64,000 nucleotides of DNA from Parafrankia discariae. Lineage in GTDB: Bacteria > Actinomycetota > Actinomycetes > Frankiales > Frankiaceae. Positions within the stretch are counted from its first letter, which is position 1. The number at the start of each line of letters is the position of its first letter. The notes below the pieces were generated by a model. That model did no database searches. It was not told where the DNA came from and was given only the letters and a program-made list of their open reading frames with translations. The translations under genes and the position numbers were made by a program. The stretch is from NCBI RefSeq assembly GCF_000373365.1, contig NZ_KB891208.1, forward strand, positions 1-64,000. The letters are read 5' to 3'. Shown here piece by piece: positions 44,376 through 51,817 of this stretch.

Positions 44376-45059
44376 ATGCGCACAGGCCGAAACATGCTCA
44401 TCGTGGCGTCGCTGTCGCTCGCGGCGTCGGTCGCCGGCTGCGGTGGGTCGGACGGGCCGGCGGACCAGGCGGTGTCGGCCCCGCCGGGCCCACCGGCCGT
44501 CTCCGGGACCAGCCGGCCACCGACCGCGTCCGCCGAGAGTCCGTCCACCGCGCGCCCGACGGCCGTGCCGGACGCGGGCACCCCGGCCGGTCCGGTCACC
44601 GGGACCTCGACTACGGGTGCTGGTGGTACCGGGCCGACCTGCGCGTCCACCGGCCTCACGGTCTCCCTGGAGGACGTCCAGGGCGCGGCGGGTCACGTCT
44701 ACGCGCGGATCGTGCTCCGGAACACGGGACCCGGCGCCTGCGGGCTCGTCGGCTATCCCGGCGTGTCGGTGGTGGACGCCGGCGGTGGCCAGATCGGGGC
44801 GGCGGCCGACCGCGGCGGGCCGGCCGGTGCCCCGGTGACGCTGCCCCCGGGCGGCAGCACCGGCGCGACGCTGGCGATCACCCAGGTCGGGCTGCTCCCG
44901 GGGTGCGAGGAAGCCGGCCAGGCGGTGCGCGGCGCGAACCTGCGCGTGTACCCGCCGGACAACCGGGCCAGCCTGCTCGCGGCACTGCCGGCCGGTGTCG
45001 AGACGTGTCGGGATCCGGCCGTGCACCAGCTCACGGTCGGCGCCTTCGGTCAGCCCTGA
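44376..45059 (+). CDS. DUF4232-type lipoprotein
   Basis: 227 residues from ATG 44376. A lipoprotein signal (LIVASLSLAASVAGC, lipobox VAGC) is followed by a Pro/Ser/Thr/Ala-rich linker (about 25-90) and a DUF4232 domain (about 90-225) with VYARIVLRNTGPGACGLVGY and PGVSVVDAGGGQIG. Cell-surface protein of unknown role, common in actinobacteria. Codons match the neighbours. Confidence 0.85.
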   Translation: MRTGRNMLIVASLSLAASVAGCGGSDGPADQAVSAPPGPPAVSGTSRPPTASAESPSTARPTAVPDAGTPAGPVTGTSTTGAGGTGPTCASTGLTVSLEDVQGAAGHVYARIVLRNTGPGACGLVGYPGVSVVDAGGGQIGAAADRGGPAGAPVTLPPGGSTGATLAITQVGLLPGCEEAGQAVRGANLRVYPPDNRASLLAALPAGVETCRDPAVHQLTVGAFGQP

Positions 45060-45307
45060 CCGCCGTCCCGCACGAGTTCGCCGGCTGTCCCGCCCGCACA
45101 CCGGTGGTTCGCTAACGAGATCGTCGAGGCGGCCACATCTGGCCCGAAGCAACCACCGCGCCGGAGGGCCCCGCATACGCTGCGATTCGTGCGGAGATCC
45201 GGGTGGGGCGACGCGCCCACCCGAGGGGAGGCCCGGCGGCTCGCGCTCGCCGCCCAGGGACGGAGCACCCTGTGACGGGGAGCGGAGCGAGAGGAACACC
45301 TGCACAG

Positions 45308-45787
45308 ATGGCTGTCGTGGGGATCACCGGGCACCGTGTCCTGCCGCCGGAGGTCGAGACGTTCACGACCGCCGAGATGCGTCGGCTGCTGGGCCGGCAC
45401 CGGGCCGCTGAGCTGGTCGGAGTGAGCTGCCTCGCCGAAGGGGCCGACAGCACCTTCGCCGACCTGGTGCTGGGGCTCGGCGGCCGGCTCGTGGCCGTTC
45501 AGCCCGCGCGGGACTACCGGGAGTTCCTCCCATCGGAGCACCGGGCGGACTACGATCGCCTGCGCGCCGCCGCCACGCGCGTGCACGCGCTGCCGGCCCC
45601 CGAGGTGGACCTGCCGGCGCTGATGGCGGCCAGCGAGGCCCTGGTCGACGAGGCGGACGAGCTGATCGCCGTCTGGGACGGCCAGCCCGCCCGCGACTAC
45701 GCCGGCACCGCGGACGTCGTCGCGTACGCGCGCAGCCGGAACAAGCCGGTCCACGTCGTCTGGCCCGCCGGCGCCGTCCGGGACTAG
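45308..45787 (+). CDS. SLOG-like Rossmann nucleotide-binding protein
   Basis: 159 residues from ATG 45308, with GAGAGGA about 15 bases upstream; an in-frame start exists at 45203. The start MAVVGITGHRVLPPEV and the GVSCLAEGADSTFADLVLGLG segment resemble the SLOG/DprA-like superfamily, as does AVWDGQPARDYAGTADVVAY (a DGxPA-type turn near the end). Such proteins bind nucleotides or ribosyl signals and some belong to defence systems. No defence effector is adjacent; the closest neighbour is a pseudokinase gene ending 22 bases away, in convergent orientation. Confidence 0.6.
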   Translation: MAVVGITGHRVLPPEVETFTTAEMRRLLGRHRAAELVGVSCLAEGADSTFADLVLGLGGRLVAVQPARDYREFLPSEHRADYDRLRAAATRVHALPAPEVDLPALMAASEALVDEADELIAVWDGQPARDYAGTADVVAYARSRNKPVHVVWPAGAVRD

Positions 45788-45808
45788 GCCTCGGCGCCTC
45801 CCGTCAGA

Positions 45809-47485
45809 TCAGCGCGGGGAGAGCGGGACCACGCCGATCTGAACGGGAGTGAGACCGCTGGTCGGCGGTGGCGGTGGCGGTGGCGCCGGCGAGGTCGAGG
45901 CCGGGCCGGGGTCGGCGGCCGCCGGACCGGCGCCCGCGGCGGCGGCCGGGGGTATCGGGGCGGCCGGTGGGACCGAGGCGTGCGGGGCGCTCGCCGGCTC
46001 CGGTGGAGGCGCGGCGACCGCGAGGCGTGACAGCCCCGGACGATCGGGCGGGGCCGGGGCCCTGACCGCTCCGCCGGCCGCGGTGGGACCGCTCGACAGC
46101 TGACCCGGTGGGGTGCCCGGCCCGGTGATCGCGGTCTGCTCCGCCGTGGCCGGCTCGACGACGGGTGGGTCCGGTTCCGCGGGTGGCGGTGCGGGTGCCA
46201 CCCGCGCCGTCGCGGGATGCCGCCGGTCGCCGGGCGGATCCGGCGCGAGGTCCGGCGTCGGGACAGGCGCGCCGCGCGGGGCACCCGCCAGCGGCACGGT
46301 GGCACCGGCGGCGACGGCGGTCGGCCCTGACGAGGGCCCCGTGGACGCCGCCACCGCGACCACCGTGACCGCGGTCATCACCCCGGCCGCGACCGGCCGC
46401 CAGCGCCCGGGCCCACGCGCCGCACCGCCGGAACGGGCACCCCCGACCCCGCCGCCGGTACCGGCACCGTCGACCCTGCCGGCACCGTCGACCCTCCCGG
46501 TGCCACCGGCCCCGACGGCACCGGGAGGGCGGCGAACCGGCGACCGTGATCCGACACGGCGGCGCCCGCGCGCCGGCGCACCGGGACGGCCGTCGAGGCG
46601 GGCGCGCAACCCGTCCAGCCGGGCGAGCCCGGCGGCGTCCCGTTCCGTGGCACCGTTTCCGTCCGTGTCACTCGCGTTCGGGAGGGCGTCCCGCAGCGCG
46701 GTGCGCACCTGGCCGTGTGGCATGGCGTGGAGCACGGCGGCGGTGGTGGGGTCGTCCGGTCCGGTGCTGTGCGGCCAGCCGGGCGGGAGGAGGCGTCCGG
46801 TGCCGGCGAGCGCGACGGCACGGGCCCAGGCCGCGACCGCCCGGTCCGGCGCCCCGCCGCCGTTGCCGCCCCGGCCCTCGCTCCCGCCGGGTCGGGCGGT
46901 CGCGCCGAGACCCAGGTTGACCAGCCGCGGGCCGGTGAGCGAGAGCACGATGTCGTCGGCGGTCGGGTCGCACAGCTCCCGGGCCTGGGCGCCGGCCCGC
47001 CGGGCGGCCCGCAGTCCGTCGAGCAGTGCCGATGCCAGGACGTGCAGCTCGGCGGGCGAGAGCGGCCCGCGTTCGGCGACCTCCTGGGCGAGGGTGGGCC
47101 CGTCGACGAACTCGGTGACGAGGTAGGGCAGGCCCGCGAACCCCGACGGCGCGGCCGGCCCGCCGCCGACGACTCCCGAGTCCAGGACCGCGCAGCGGTG
47201 CGGGCCGGCGGCGGCCCGGACGCCTTCGACGGCCGCGGCGAAGCGTTCACGCAGGTACGCGCGTCGCAGCCGCGCCGAGTCCTGTTCGCCGGTCGTGGTT
47301 GGTTCCGGGACACGCAGCGCCACCCGGGTGCCGCCGACGGCACGGCTCAGGAGAACGAGCCCGCCCGGGCCCTCGGCTATCCGGCCGAGGACGGCATAGG
47401 GACCGATCGAGGTCGGGTCGCCGTCCAGCGGAGGCCGCACCCGCCTGGGCAGGGCCGGGCTCATCCGGGACGCGGCCGTGGTCAC
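45809..47485 (-). CDS. membrane pseudokinase, Ser/Thr-kinase-like
   Basis: 558 residues from GTG 47485. The N-terminal 265 residues keep a kinase outline: SIGPYAVLGRIAEGPGGLVL, VALRVPEP (where the catalytic Lys reads Arg), LPYLVTEFVDGPTLAQEV. The catalytic loop reads ELCDPTADDIVLSLTG instead of HRDLKPxN and the DFG site is NLG, so phosphotransfer is unlikely. One membrane helix (VAAGVMTAVTVVAVAAS) is near residue 370, followed by a Pro/Ala-rich tail of about 190 residues. A binding scaffold or regulator is more likely. Confidence 0.8.
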   Translation of the reverse strand: MTTAASRMSPALPRRVRPPLDGDPTSIGPYAVLGRIAEGPGGLVLLSRAVGGTRVALRVPEPTTTGEQDSARLRRAYLRERFAAAVEGVRAAAGPHRCAVLDSGVVGGGPAAPSGFAGLPYLVTEFVDGPTLAQEVAERGPLSPAELHVLASALLDGLRAARRAGAQARELCDPTADDIVLSLTGPRLVNLGLGATARPGGSEGRGGNGGGAPDRAVAAWARAVALAGTGRLLPPGWPHSTGPDDPTTAAVLHAMPHGQVRTALRDALPNASDTDGNGATERDAAGLARLDGLRARLDGRPGAPARGRRRVGSRSPVRRPPGAVGAGGTGRVDGAGRVDGAGTGGGVGGARSGGAARGPGRWRPVAAGVMTAVTVVAVAASTGPSSGPTAVAAGATVPLAGAPRGAPVPTPDLAPDPPGDRRHPATARVAPAPPPAEPDPPVVEPATAEQTAITGPGTPPGQLSSGPTAAGGAVRAPAPPDRPGLSRLAVAAPPPEPASAPHASVPPAAPIPPAAAAGAGPAAADPGPASTSPAPPPPPPPTSGLTPVQIGVVPLSPR

Positions 47486-47622
47486 GCGGAGCCCTGCCTG
47501 GTGGCGGCGTGCTGACCGACGGTGCTCACCTCGTCGAAGGTAGCCGCTCAGACCGTTTCCGTGAAGACCGGTCCGCCCCCTTCCCACCGAATTCACCCTG
47601 CCTCAGCCCCACCCCCGTGGAT

Positions 47623-47666
47623 GCGTGGCGGGTGACGGGGCCCATGGACTCACTCACCCGCCACGC
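47623..47666. terminator. GCGTGGCGGGTG hairpin at the end of tetR
   Basis: GCGTGGCGGGTG (47623-47634) and CACCCGCCACGC (47655-47666) are perfectly complementary around 20 bases. The right arm lies in the last codons of the minus-strand TetR gene. Confidence 0.55.
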
Positions 47667-48390
47667 TTCTGGACGGAGCCGGGTGGTAGGTCCGTTCGAT
47701 GCCGTCGAGCAGCCAGGTCAGGGCTTGTTCGAAGCGTTCGGAGGCGAAGGGGGCGTCCCCGGCGAGCATTCGGGCAAGGTGCGGGAACTCTCCGCTGTGG
47801 AGCAGCTCGCGCAGGGTGGGCTCGGCGTCGATGCGCCGCCGCAGCCCACACAGCGGGCGTGGGACGTCGGCCTCGATGGCCCGCGCCGCGAGCTCCCGCA
47901 TCGCGCAGCCGACGACCAGGTCGTCGACCGCGTGCACGATGGTTCGCTGGGCCGCCGGGTCGGTGGTGAGCCCGGCCGCGACGGCGAGGGACTGCTCGAT
48001 GTGCCGCAGCTTGTTCGGCCCGAGGGCGGGGCGCAGGCCGAGCGCCAGCGCCCAGGGATGACGCAGCAGACTCTGGCGGGTGAGGCGGGCGATCAGGGTG
48101 AGGCCGGTGCGCCAGTCCGGGCCGGTGTCGGCGAGGATGTGCTCGGCGGTCAGCATGTCGAGCATCAGCTCCAGTAGCGCTTCCTTGTCCTGCACGTGGG
48201 TGTAGAGCGTCATCGTGCCGACGCCGAGCATGGCGGCGACGCGCCGCATCGAGACCGCTTCGAGCCCTTCGGCGTCGGCGATCTCCAGTGCCACGGCCAC
48301 TATCCGTTCACGGGACAGCCCGGCCCGGCTGGTGACCGGTCGGTCACCGGTTCCGTGGGGCTTGGCCGGGTCGACGGATGTGGTGTTCAT
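47650..48390 (-). CDS. TetR family regulator of the divergent MFS gene
   Basis: 246 residues from ATG 48390. The HTH is RERIVAVALEIADAEGLEAV, SMRRVAAMLGVGTMTLYTHV and QDKEALLELMLDML; the large C-terminal domain is of the TetR_C type seen in tetracycline-class repressors. It is divergent from the MFS exporter with a 143-base gap that holds two GTAC-N3-GTAC operators. It likely represses both genes until a drug ligand binds. Confidence 0.92.
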   Translation of the reverse strand: MNTTSVDPAKPHGTGDRPVTSRAGLSRERIVAVALEIADAEGLEAVSMRRVAAMLGVGTMTLYTHVQDKEALLELMLDMLTAEHILADTGPDWRTGLTLIARLTRQSLLRHPWALALGLRPALGPNKLRHIEQSLAVAAGLTTDPAAQRTIVHAVDDLVVGCAMRELAARAIEADVPRPLCGLRRRIDAEPTLRELLHSGEFPHLARMLAGDAPFASERFEQALTWLLDGIERTYHPAPSRSVAGE

Positions 48391-48423
48391 CGCACGTTGC
48401 TCCCCGGATACGGTTTGGCTTCC

Positions 48424-48468
48424 GTACAGCGTACGACGTAGGGTCGGGCGCACGTCCGTACGGTGTAC
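48424..48468. promoter_or_regulatory. two GTAC-N3-GTAC operators
   Basis: GTAC-AGC-GTAC (48424-48434) and GTAC-GGT-GTAC (48458-48468) are 34 bases apart, about three helical turns. The longer surrounding 14-mers are inverted copies of each other with one mismatch. They lie in the divergent tetR/MFS promoter. Confidence 0.7.
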
Positions 48469-48533
48469 GGGGGCCTGGTCGCGAGCCGGCGCGGCCGCCA
48501 GATCGACGACCGGCGCGGCTGTGGGAGGGCGCG

Positions 48534-50612
48534 ATGGCGAAGAGCAGGGGCAAGCCGAGAGCGGGGTCCGCGAGGTCCGCGGGCGGGCGGACGTCCGCCG
48601 GCGGGAAGACCAGCACGGAGACGCCGGACACGCCGAGCGAGGCGGCGGCGCCTGAGGTCGTAACGCCTGAGGTCGCGGCGTCTGAGGTCGTGGCGTCTGA
48701 GGCGGTGGGACCCGAAGCCACGGCGCCCGAGGCGGCGGTCCTTGACGCGGCGGTGATCGAGGAGGAGGCCGCGGGGGAGAGCCCGGCCGAGGCCGACGTC
48801 GAGGCCAGGTCCGAGCCCGAGATCGGATCCGAAGCCACGGTCGAAGCGGATTCCGAGCCCGCGGTCGAGACTTCCTCCGAAGCCGAAGCCGAAGCCGAAG
48901 CCGAAGCCGAAGCCGAAGCCGAAGCCGAAGCCGAAGCCGAAGCCGAAGCCGAAGCCGAAGCCGAAGCGCAGGCCGCGGCGGTCGCGGATGAGAACGCGGA
49001 GACCGCGGTCGCGCCGGGCGGTGCCGCCGGAGAGAAGGCGGTCGAGCCGGGCCGGATCGCCGCGGAGAAGACGGAAAAGAAAGCGGAGGAGAAGCCCGAG
49101 GGGCAGCCGGCCGCCGCGGCAGCCCCGGCCGGCCGGGGCCGGCGGGTGCCGGCCTGGGCGGTGCTGGCGGTGTGCTGCTTCGCGCAGTTCATGGTCGTCC
49201 TGGACATCTCGATCGTGAACGTCGCGCTGCCGTCCATGCAGTCCGAGCTGAAGCTGAGCGCGTCGGGCCTGCAGTGGGTGGTCAACGCCTACACGCTGGC
49301 CTTCGCCGGTCTGCTGCTGTTCGGCGGGCGGGCGGCGGACCTGTTCGGGCGGCGCCGGGTGTTCATCTCCGGGCTCACCCTGTTCACGGCGGCGAGCCTT
49401 GTCGGCGGGCTGGCCAACAACCAGACGATGCTGATCGTCGCCCGCTCCGTGCAGGGGCTCGGCGGTGCGGTGCTCGCGCCCGCGACGCTGACCATTCTGA
49501 TGACCTCGTTCCCGGATCCGCGGGAGCGCGCCCGGGCACTCGGGATGTGGGGCGCCACCGCGGCCGGTGGCGGTGCGATGGGCGCGCTCGCTGGGGGCGT
49601 GCTGACGGAGATCGCCGACTGGCGCTGGGTGCTGTTCGTCAACGTGCCGATCGGACTGGTGCTCATCGTCGGCGCGCGGGCGGCGCTGATCGAGTCCCGC
49701 GGCCAGGCTCGCGGGGTGAGCGACCTCGACATTCCCGGCACCCTCACGGTCACGGCCGGGCTCACGGCGCTGGTCTACGGCATCGTGCGGACGGAGTCCA
49801 GCAGCTGGGGCTCGCCGGTCACCATCGGCTGGCTGGCGGCCGCGGCCGTGCTGCTCACGGCCTTCCTGATCATCGAGTCGCGTGCCGCGAACCCGCTGGT
49901 GCCGCTGGGCATCTTCCGACGCCGGGCGCTGCGGTACGCGAACATGATCGGCGTCGTGATGGGCTCGATCATGTTCGGGCTGTTCTTCTTCCTGACCCTG
50001 TACCTGCAGCAGGTCAAGGGCCAGGGGCCGCTCGAGGCCGGCCTGGCGCTGGTGCCGATGCCGATCATGATCATTGTCGGATCGCAGATCAGTTCCCGGA
50101 CGGTCAGCCGGTTCGGCCCCCGTCCGCTGATCATCGGCGCGTCGGTGATCGTGGCGGCGAGCATCTGCTGGCTCAGTGCCCTCAGTGCCCACGGCTCCTA
50201 CTGGAGCGAGGTGTTCGGGCCGCTCGTGCTGCTGGGCTTCGGGATGGGCATCAACATGGTCGCGGTGACGACCGCCGCCACCGCCGGGGTGCCGCCGCAG
50301 CTCGCCGGGCTCGCGTCCGGGCTGCTCAACACCGCGCGGCAGATCGGCGCCGCGGTCGGCCTGGCCGTCCTGGCGATCATCGCGGACACGCACACCGACA
50401 GCGAGCTGGCCGCGGGAGCGAACCAGGCCGACGCGCTGACCTCGGGGTACTCGCTCGGGTTCCTGGTGTGCGCGGCGCTCATGCTCGGGGCCGCCGTGGT
50501 CGCGGTGTTCATGCCGCGCAAGGAGGCGCTGGTCTCCCGGGCGGGCGCGGTCCAGGCCCGTCCGGAGCCGGAGCCGGAGCGGGAGCGGGTGGAGGCGCTC
50601 GCCGAGGCGTGA
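48534..50612 (+). CDS. MFS drug exporter (DHA2, EmrB/QacA) with acidic N-terminal extension
   Basis: 692 residues from ATG 48534 with GGAGGG 3-9 bases upstream. Residues 1-200 are a disordered, acidic extension with PE/AE repeats and a (EA)15 run encoded by a hexanucleotide VNTR. The transporter starts at WAVLAVCCFAQFMVVLDISI and has motif A GRAADLFGRRRVF and motif C-like GGGAMGALAGGVL, with 14 membrane segments. Divergent from tetR. It probably exports a toxic compound. The acidic extension is unusual for this family. Confidence 0.9.
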   Translation: MAKSRGKPRAGSARSAGGRTSAGGKTSTETPDTPSEAAAPEVVTPEVAASEVVASEAVGPEATAPEAAVLDAAVIEEEAAGESPAEADVEARSEPEIGSEATVEADSEPAVETSSEAEAEAEAEAEAEAEAEAEAEAEAEAEAEAQAAAVADENAETAVAPGGAAGEKAVEPGRIAAEKTEKKAEEKPEGQPAAAAAPAGRGRRVPAWAVLAVCCFAQFMVVLDISIVNVALPSMQSELKLSASGLQWVVNAYTLAFAGLLLFGGRAADLFGRRRVFISGLTLFTAASLVGGLANNQTMLIVARSVQGLGGAVLAPATLTILMTSFPDPRERARALGMWGATAAGGGAMGALAGGVLTEIADWRWVLFVNVPIGLVLIVGARAALIESRGQARGVSDLDIPGTLTVTAGLTALVYGIVRTESSSWGSPVTIGWLAAAAVLLTAFLIIESRAANPLVPLGIFRRRALRYANMIGVVMGSIMFGLFFFLTLYLQQVKGQGPLEAGLALVPMPIMIIVGSQISSRTVSRFGPRPLIIGASVIVAASICWLSALSAHGSYWSEVFGPLVLLGFGMGINMVAVTTAATAGVPPQLAGLASGLLNTARQIGAAVGLAVLAIIADTHTDSELAAGANQADALTSGYSLGFLVCAALMLGAAVVAVFMPRKEALVSRAGAVQARPEPEPERERVEALAEA
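48879..48968 (+). repeat. GAAGCC hexanucleotide VNTR
   Basis: Fourteen perfect copies of GAAGCC from 48879, then GAAGCG. It encodes fifteen Glu-Ala pairs in the MFS extension. Being in frame, slippage would lengthen or shorten the acidic run without breaking the protein. Confidence 0.95.
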
Positions 50613-50640
50613 CCCGTCCGCCGGTCCGGACCGGCGGATC

Positions 50641-50679
50641 GCCGAGTCCGGAGAACTGAGACCGCCGAGTCCGGAGAAC
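50641..50679. repeat. 16-bp direct repeat
   Basis: GCCGAGTCCGGAGAAC occurs at 50641-50656 and again at 50664-50679, seven bases apart, just after the MFS stop. Confidence 0.8.
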
Positions 50680-50688
50680 CGAACAGTC

Positions 50689-50729
50689 CGCGTAGGGGCC
50701 CGTCGCCTGTGGCGACGGGCCCCTACGCG
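50689..50729 (+). terminator. 19-bp perfect hairpin after the MFS gene
   Basis: CGCGTAGGGGCCCGTCGCC and its exact complement around a TGT loop. No T tract. Ends transcription of the exporter. Confidence 0.75.
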
Positions 50730-51041
50730 TTCCCGGGGCGACGAATCCGGCCGTGGCCGACCTGTCATCCAAGATCTGTATACGGAGATGGATACAAGTC
50801 GGGATACATGTTCATCGCCGTGTTACGTAACAGGACGTGAGCTGAAACGACCGCGCTCGACCCTGACGTGCATGCAGCACACCGGGGGATGGTCTTCGGA
50901 CGTCCGACCGCCGACGGGGCGCGGATCCGCCCGCCCGGCAGCGGATTCGCCCCTGGACCGGATCCTCCTGGCGGCCCTCGTCCGGGCCCCGCGCCGGCCG
51001 GCCGGAGGGGATCTCCCATCCCTTCGCGCGAAAGACACGCC
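50730..51041. other. regulatory region before the second biuret-hydrolase-like gene
   Basis: 312 bases with an AT-rich segment (50770-50835) holding repeated GATAC/GTATAC sites, then about 200 bases without clear signals. No gene is supported. Confidence 0.5.
50776..50832. promoter_or_regulatory. GTATAC/GGATACA repeat operators and a TGTTACGTAACA palindrome
   Basis: CTGTATAC (50776-50783) equals the left part of the palindrome at 14957. GGATACAAG and GGATACATG follow at 12-base steps (50790, 50802). TGTTACGTAACA (50821-50832) is a perfect 12-bp palindrome. This cluster fits a GntR-FCD or similar operator array. Confidence 0.55.
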
Positions 51042-51794
51042 ATGACACCCACAGCACCGCTCACCGTGAGTGCGCGTCCCTACGACTACACGTTCGACCC
51101 GGCGACCACCGCGCTCGTCCTCATCGACATGCAGCGCGACTTCCTGGAGCCGGGTGGCTTCGGCGAGAGCCTGGGTAACGACGTCTCCCAGCTGCGGAGC
51201 ACGATCGAGCCGCTCGCGGCCGTGCTCGCCGCGGCCCGGGCCGTCGGCCTCACCGTGGTCCACACCCGGGAGGGGCACCTGCCGGACCTCTCCGACCTGC
51301 CGCCGGCCAAGCTCAACCGGGGCGGCGCCACGCTGAAGATCGGCGACGTGGGCCCCAAGGGGCGCATCCTGATCCGCGGCGAGTACGGCCAGGACATCAT
51401 CGACGAGCTCGCGCCGGTCGCGGGCGAGCCGGTCATCGACAAGCCCGGCAAGGGCGCCTTCCACGCCACCGAGTTCGGTGACGTCCTGCGGGCGCGCGGG
51501 ATCACCAGCCTCGTCGTCACCGGGGTGACCACCGAGGTCTGCGTGCACACGACGGTGCGCGAGGCCAACGACCGCGGCTACGAGTGCCTCGTCCTCGCCG
51601 ACTGCGTCGGCTCCTACTTCCCCGAGTTCCAGCGGGTCGCCCTGGAGATGATCGCCGCGCAGGGCGGGATCTTCGGCTGGGTCGCCTCCTCCGAGCGGTT
51701 CCTCGACGCCCTCGCGGTTCTGGGCGCCCCCGCCGCCGCGCCCTCCTCCGCCGTACCCGCCTCCGTCGCCTCCGTCGCCGTCGCCGCGTCCTGA
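51042..51794 (+). CDS. isochorismatase-like cysteine hydrolase (BiuH/RutB group)
   Basis: 250 residues from ATG 51042. It shares with the protein at 13176 the core [42 protein letters not shown] and [20 protein letters not shown], with Asp, Lys and Cys of the triad in place. The N-terminus (PYDYTFDP) is closer to ureide hydrolases. A biuret-like or ureidoacrylate-like substrate is probable. The next gene, 23 bases later, is a nucleobase-type permease, so the pair may import and cleave a nitrogen-rich compound. Confidence 0.88.
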   Translation: MTPTAPLTVSARPYDYTFDPATTALVLIDMQRDFLEPGGFGESLGNDVSQLRSTIEPLAAVLAAARAVGLTVVHTREGHLPDLSDLPPAKLNRGGATLKIGDVGPKGRILIRGEYGQDIIDELAPVAGEPVIDKPGKGAFHATEFGDVLRARGITSLVVTGVTTEVCVHTTVREANDRGYECLVLADCVGSYFPEFQRVALEMIAAQGGIFGWVASSERFLDALAVLGAPAAAPSSAVPASVASVAVAAS

Positions 51795-51817
51795 ATCCCA
51801 GGGAGACCGTGCCCGTC

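Noticed and set aside
48387..50768. 793-residue minus-strand frame
   Set aside because: Antisense shadow of the MFS gene; GFGFGF run is the complement of the (EA) repeat and there is no family signature.
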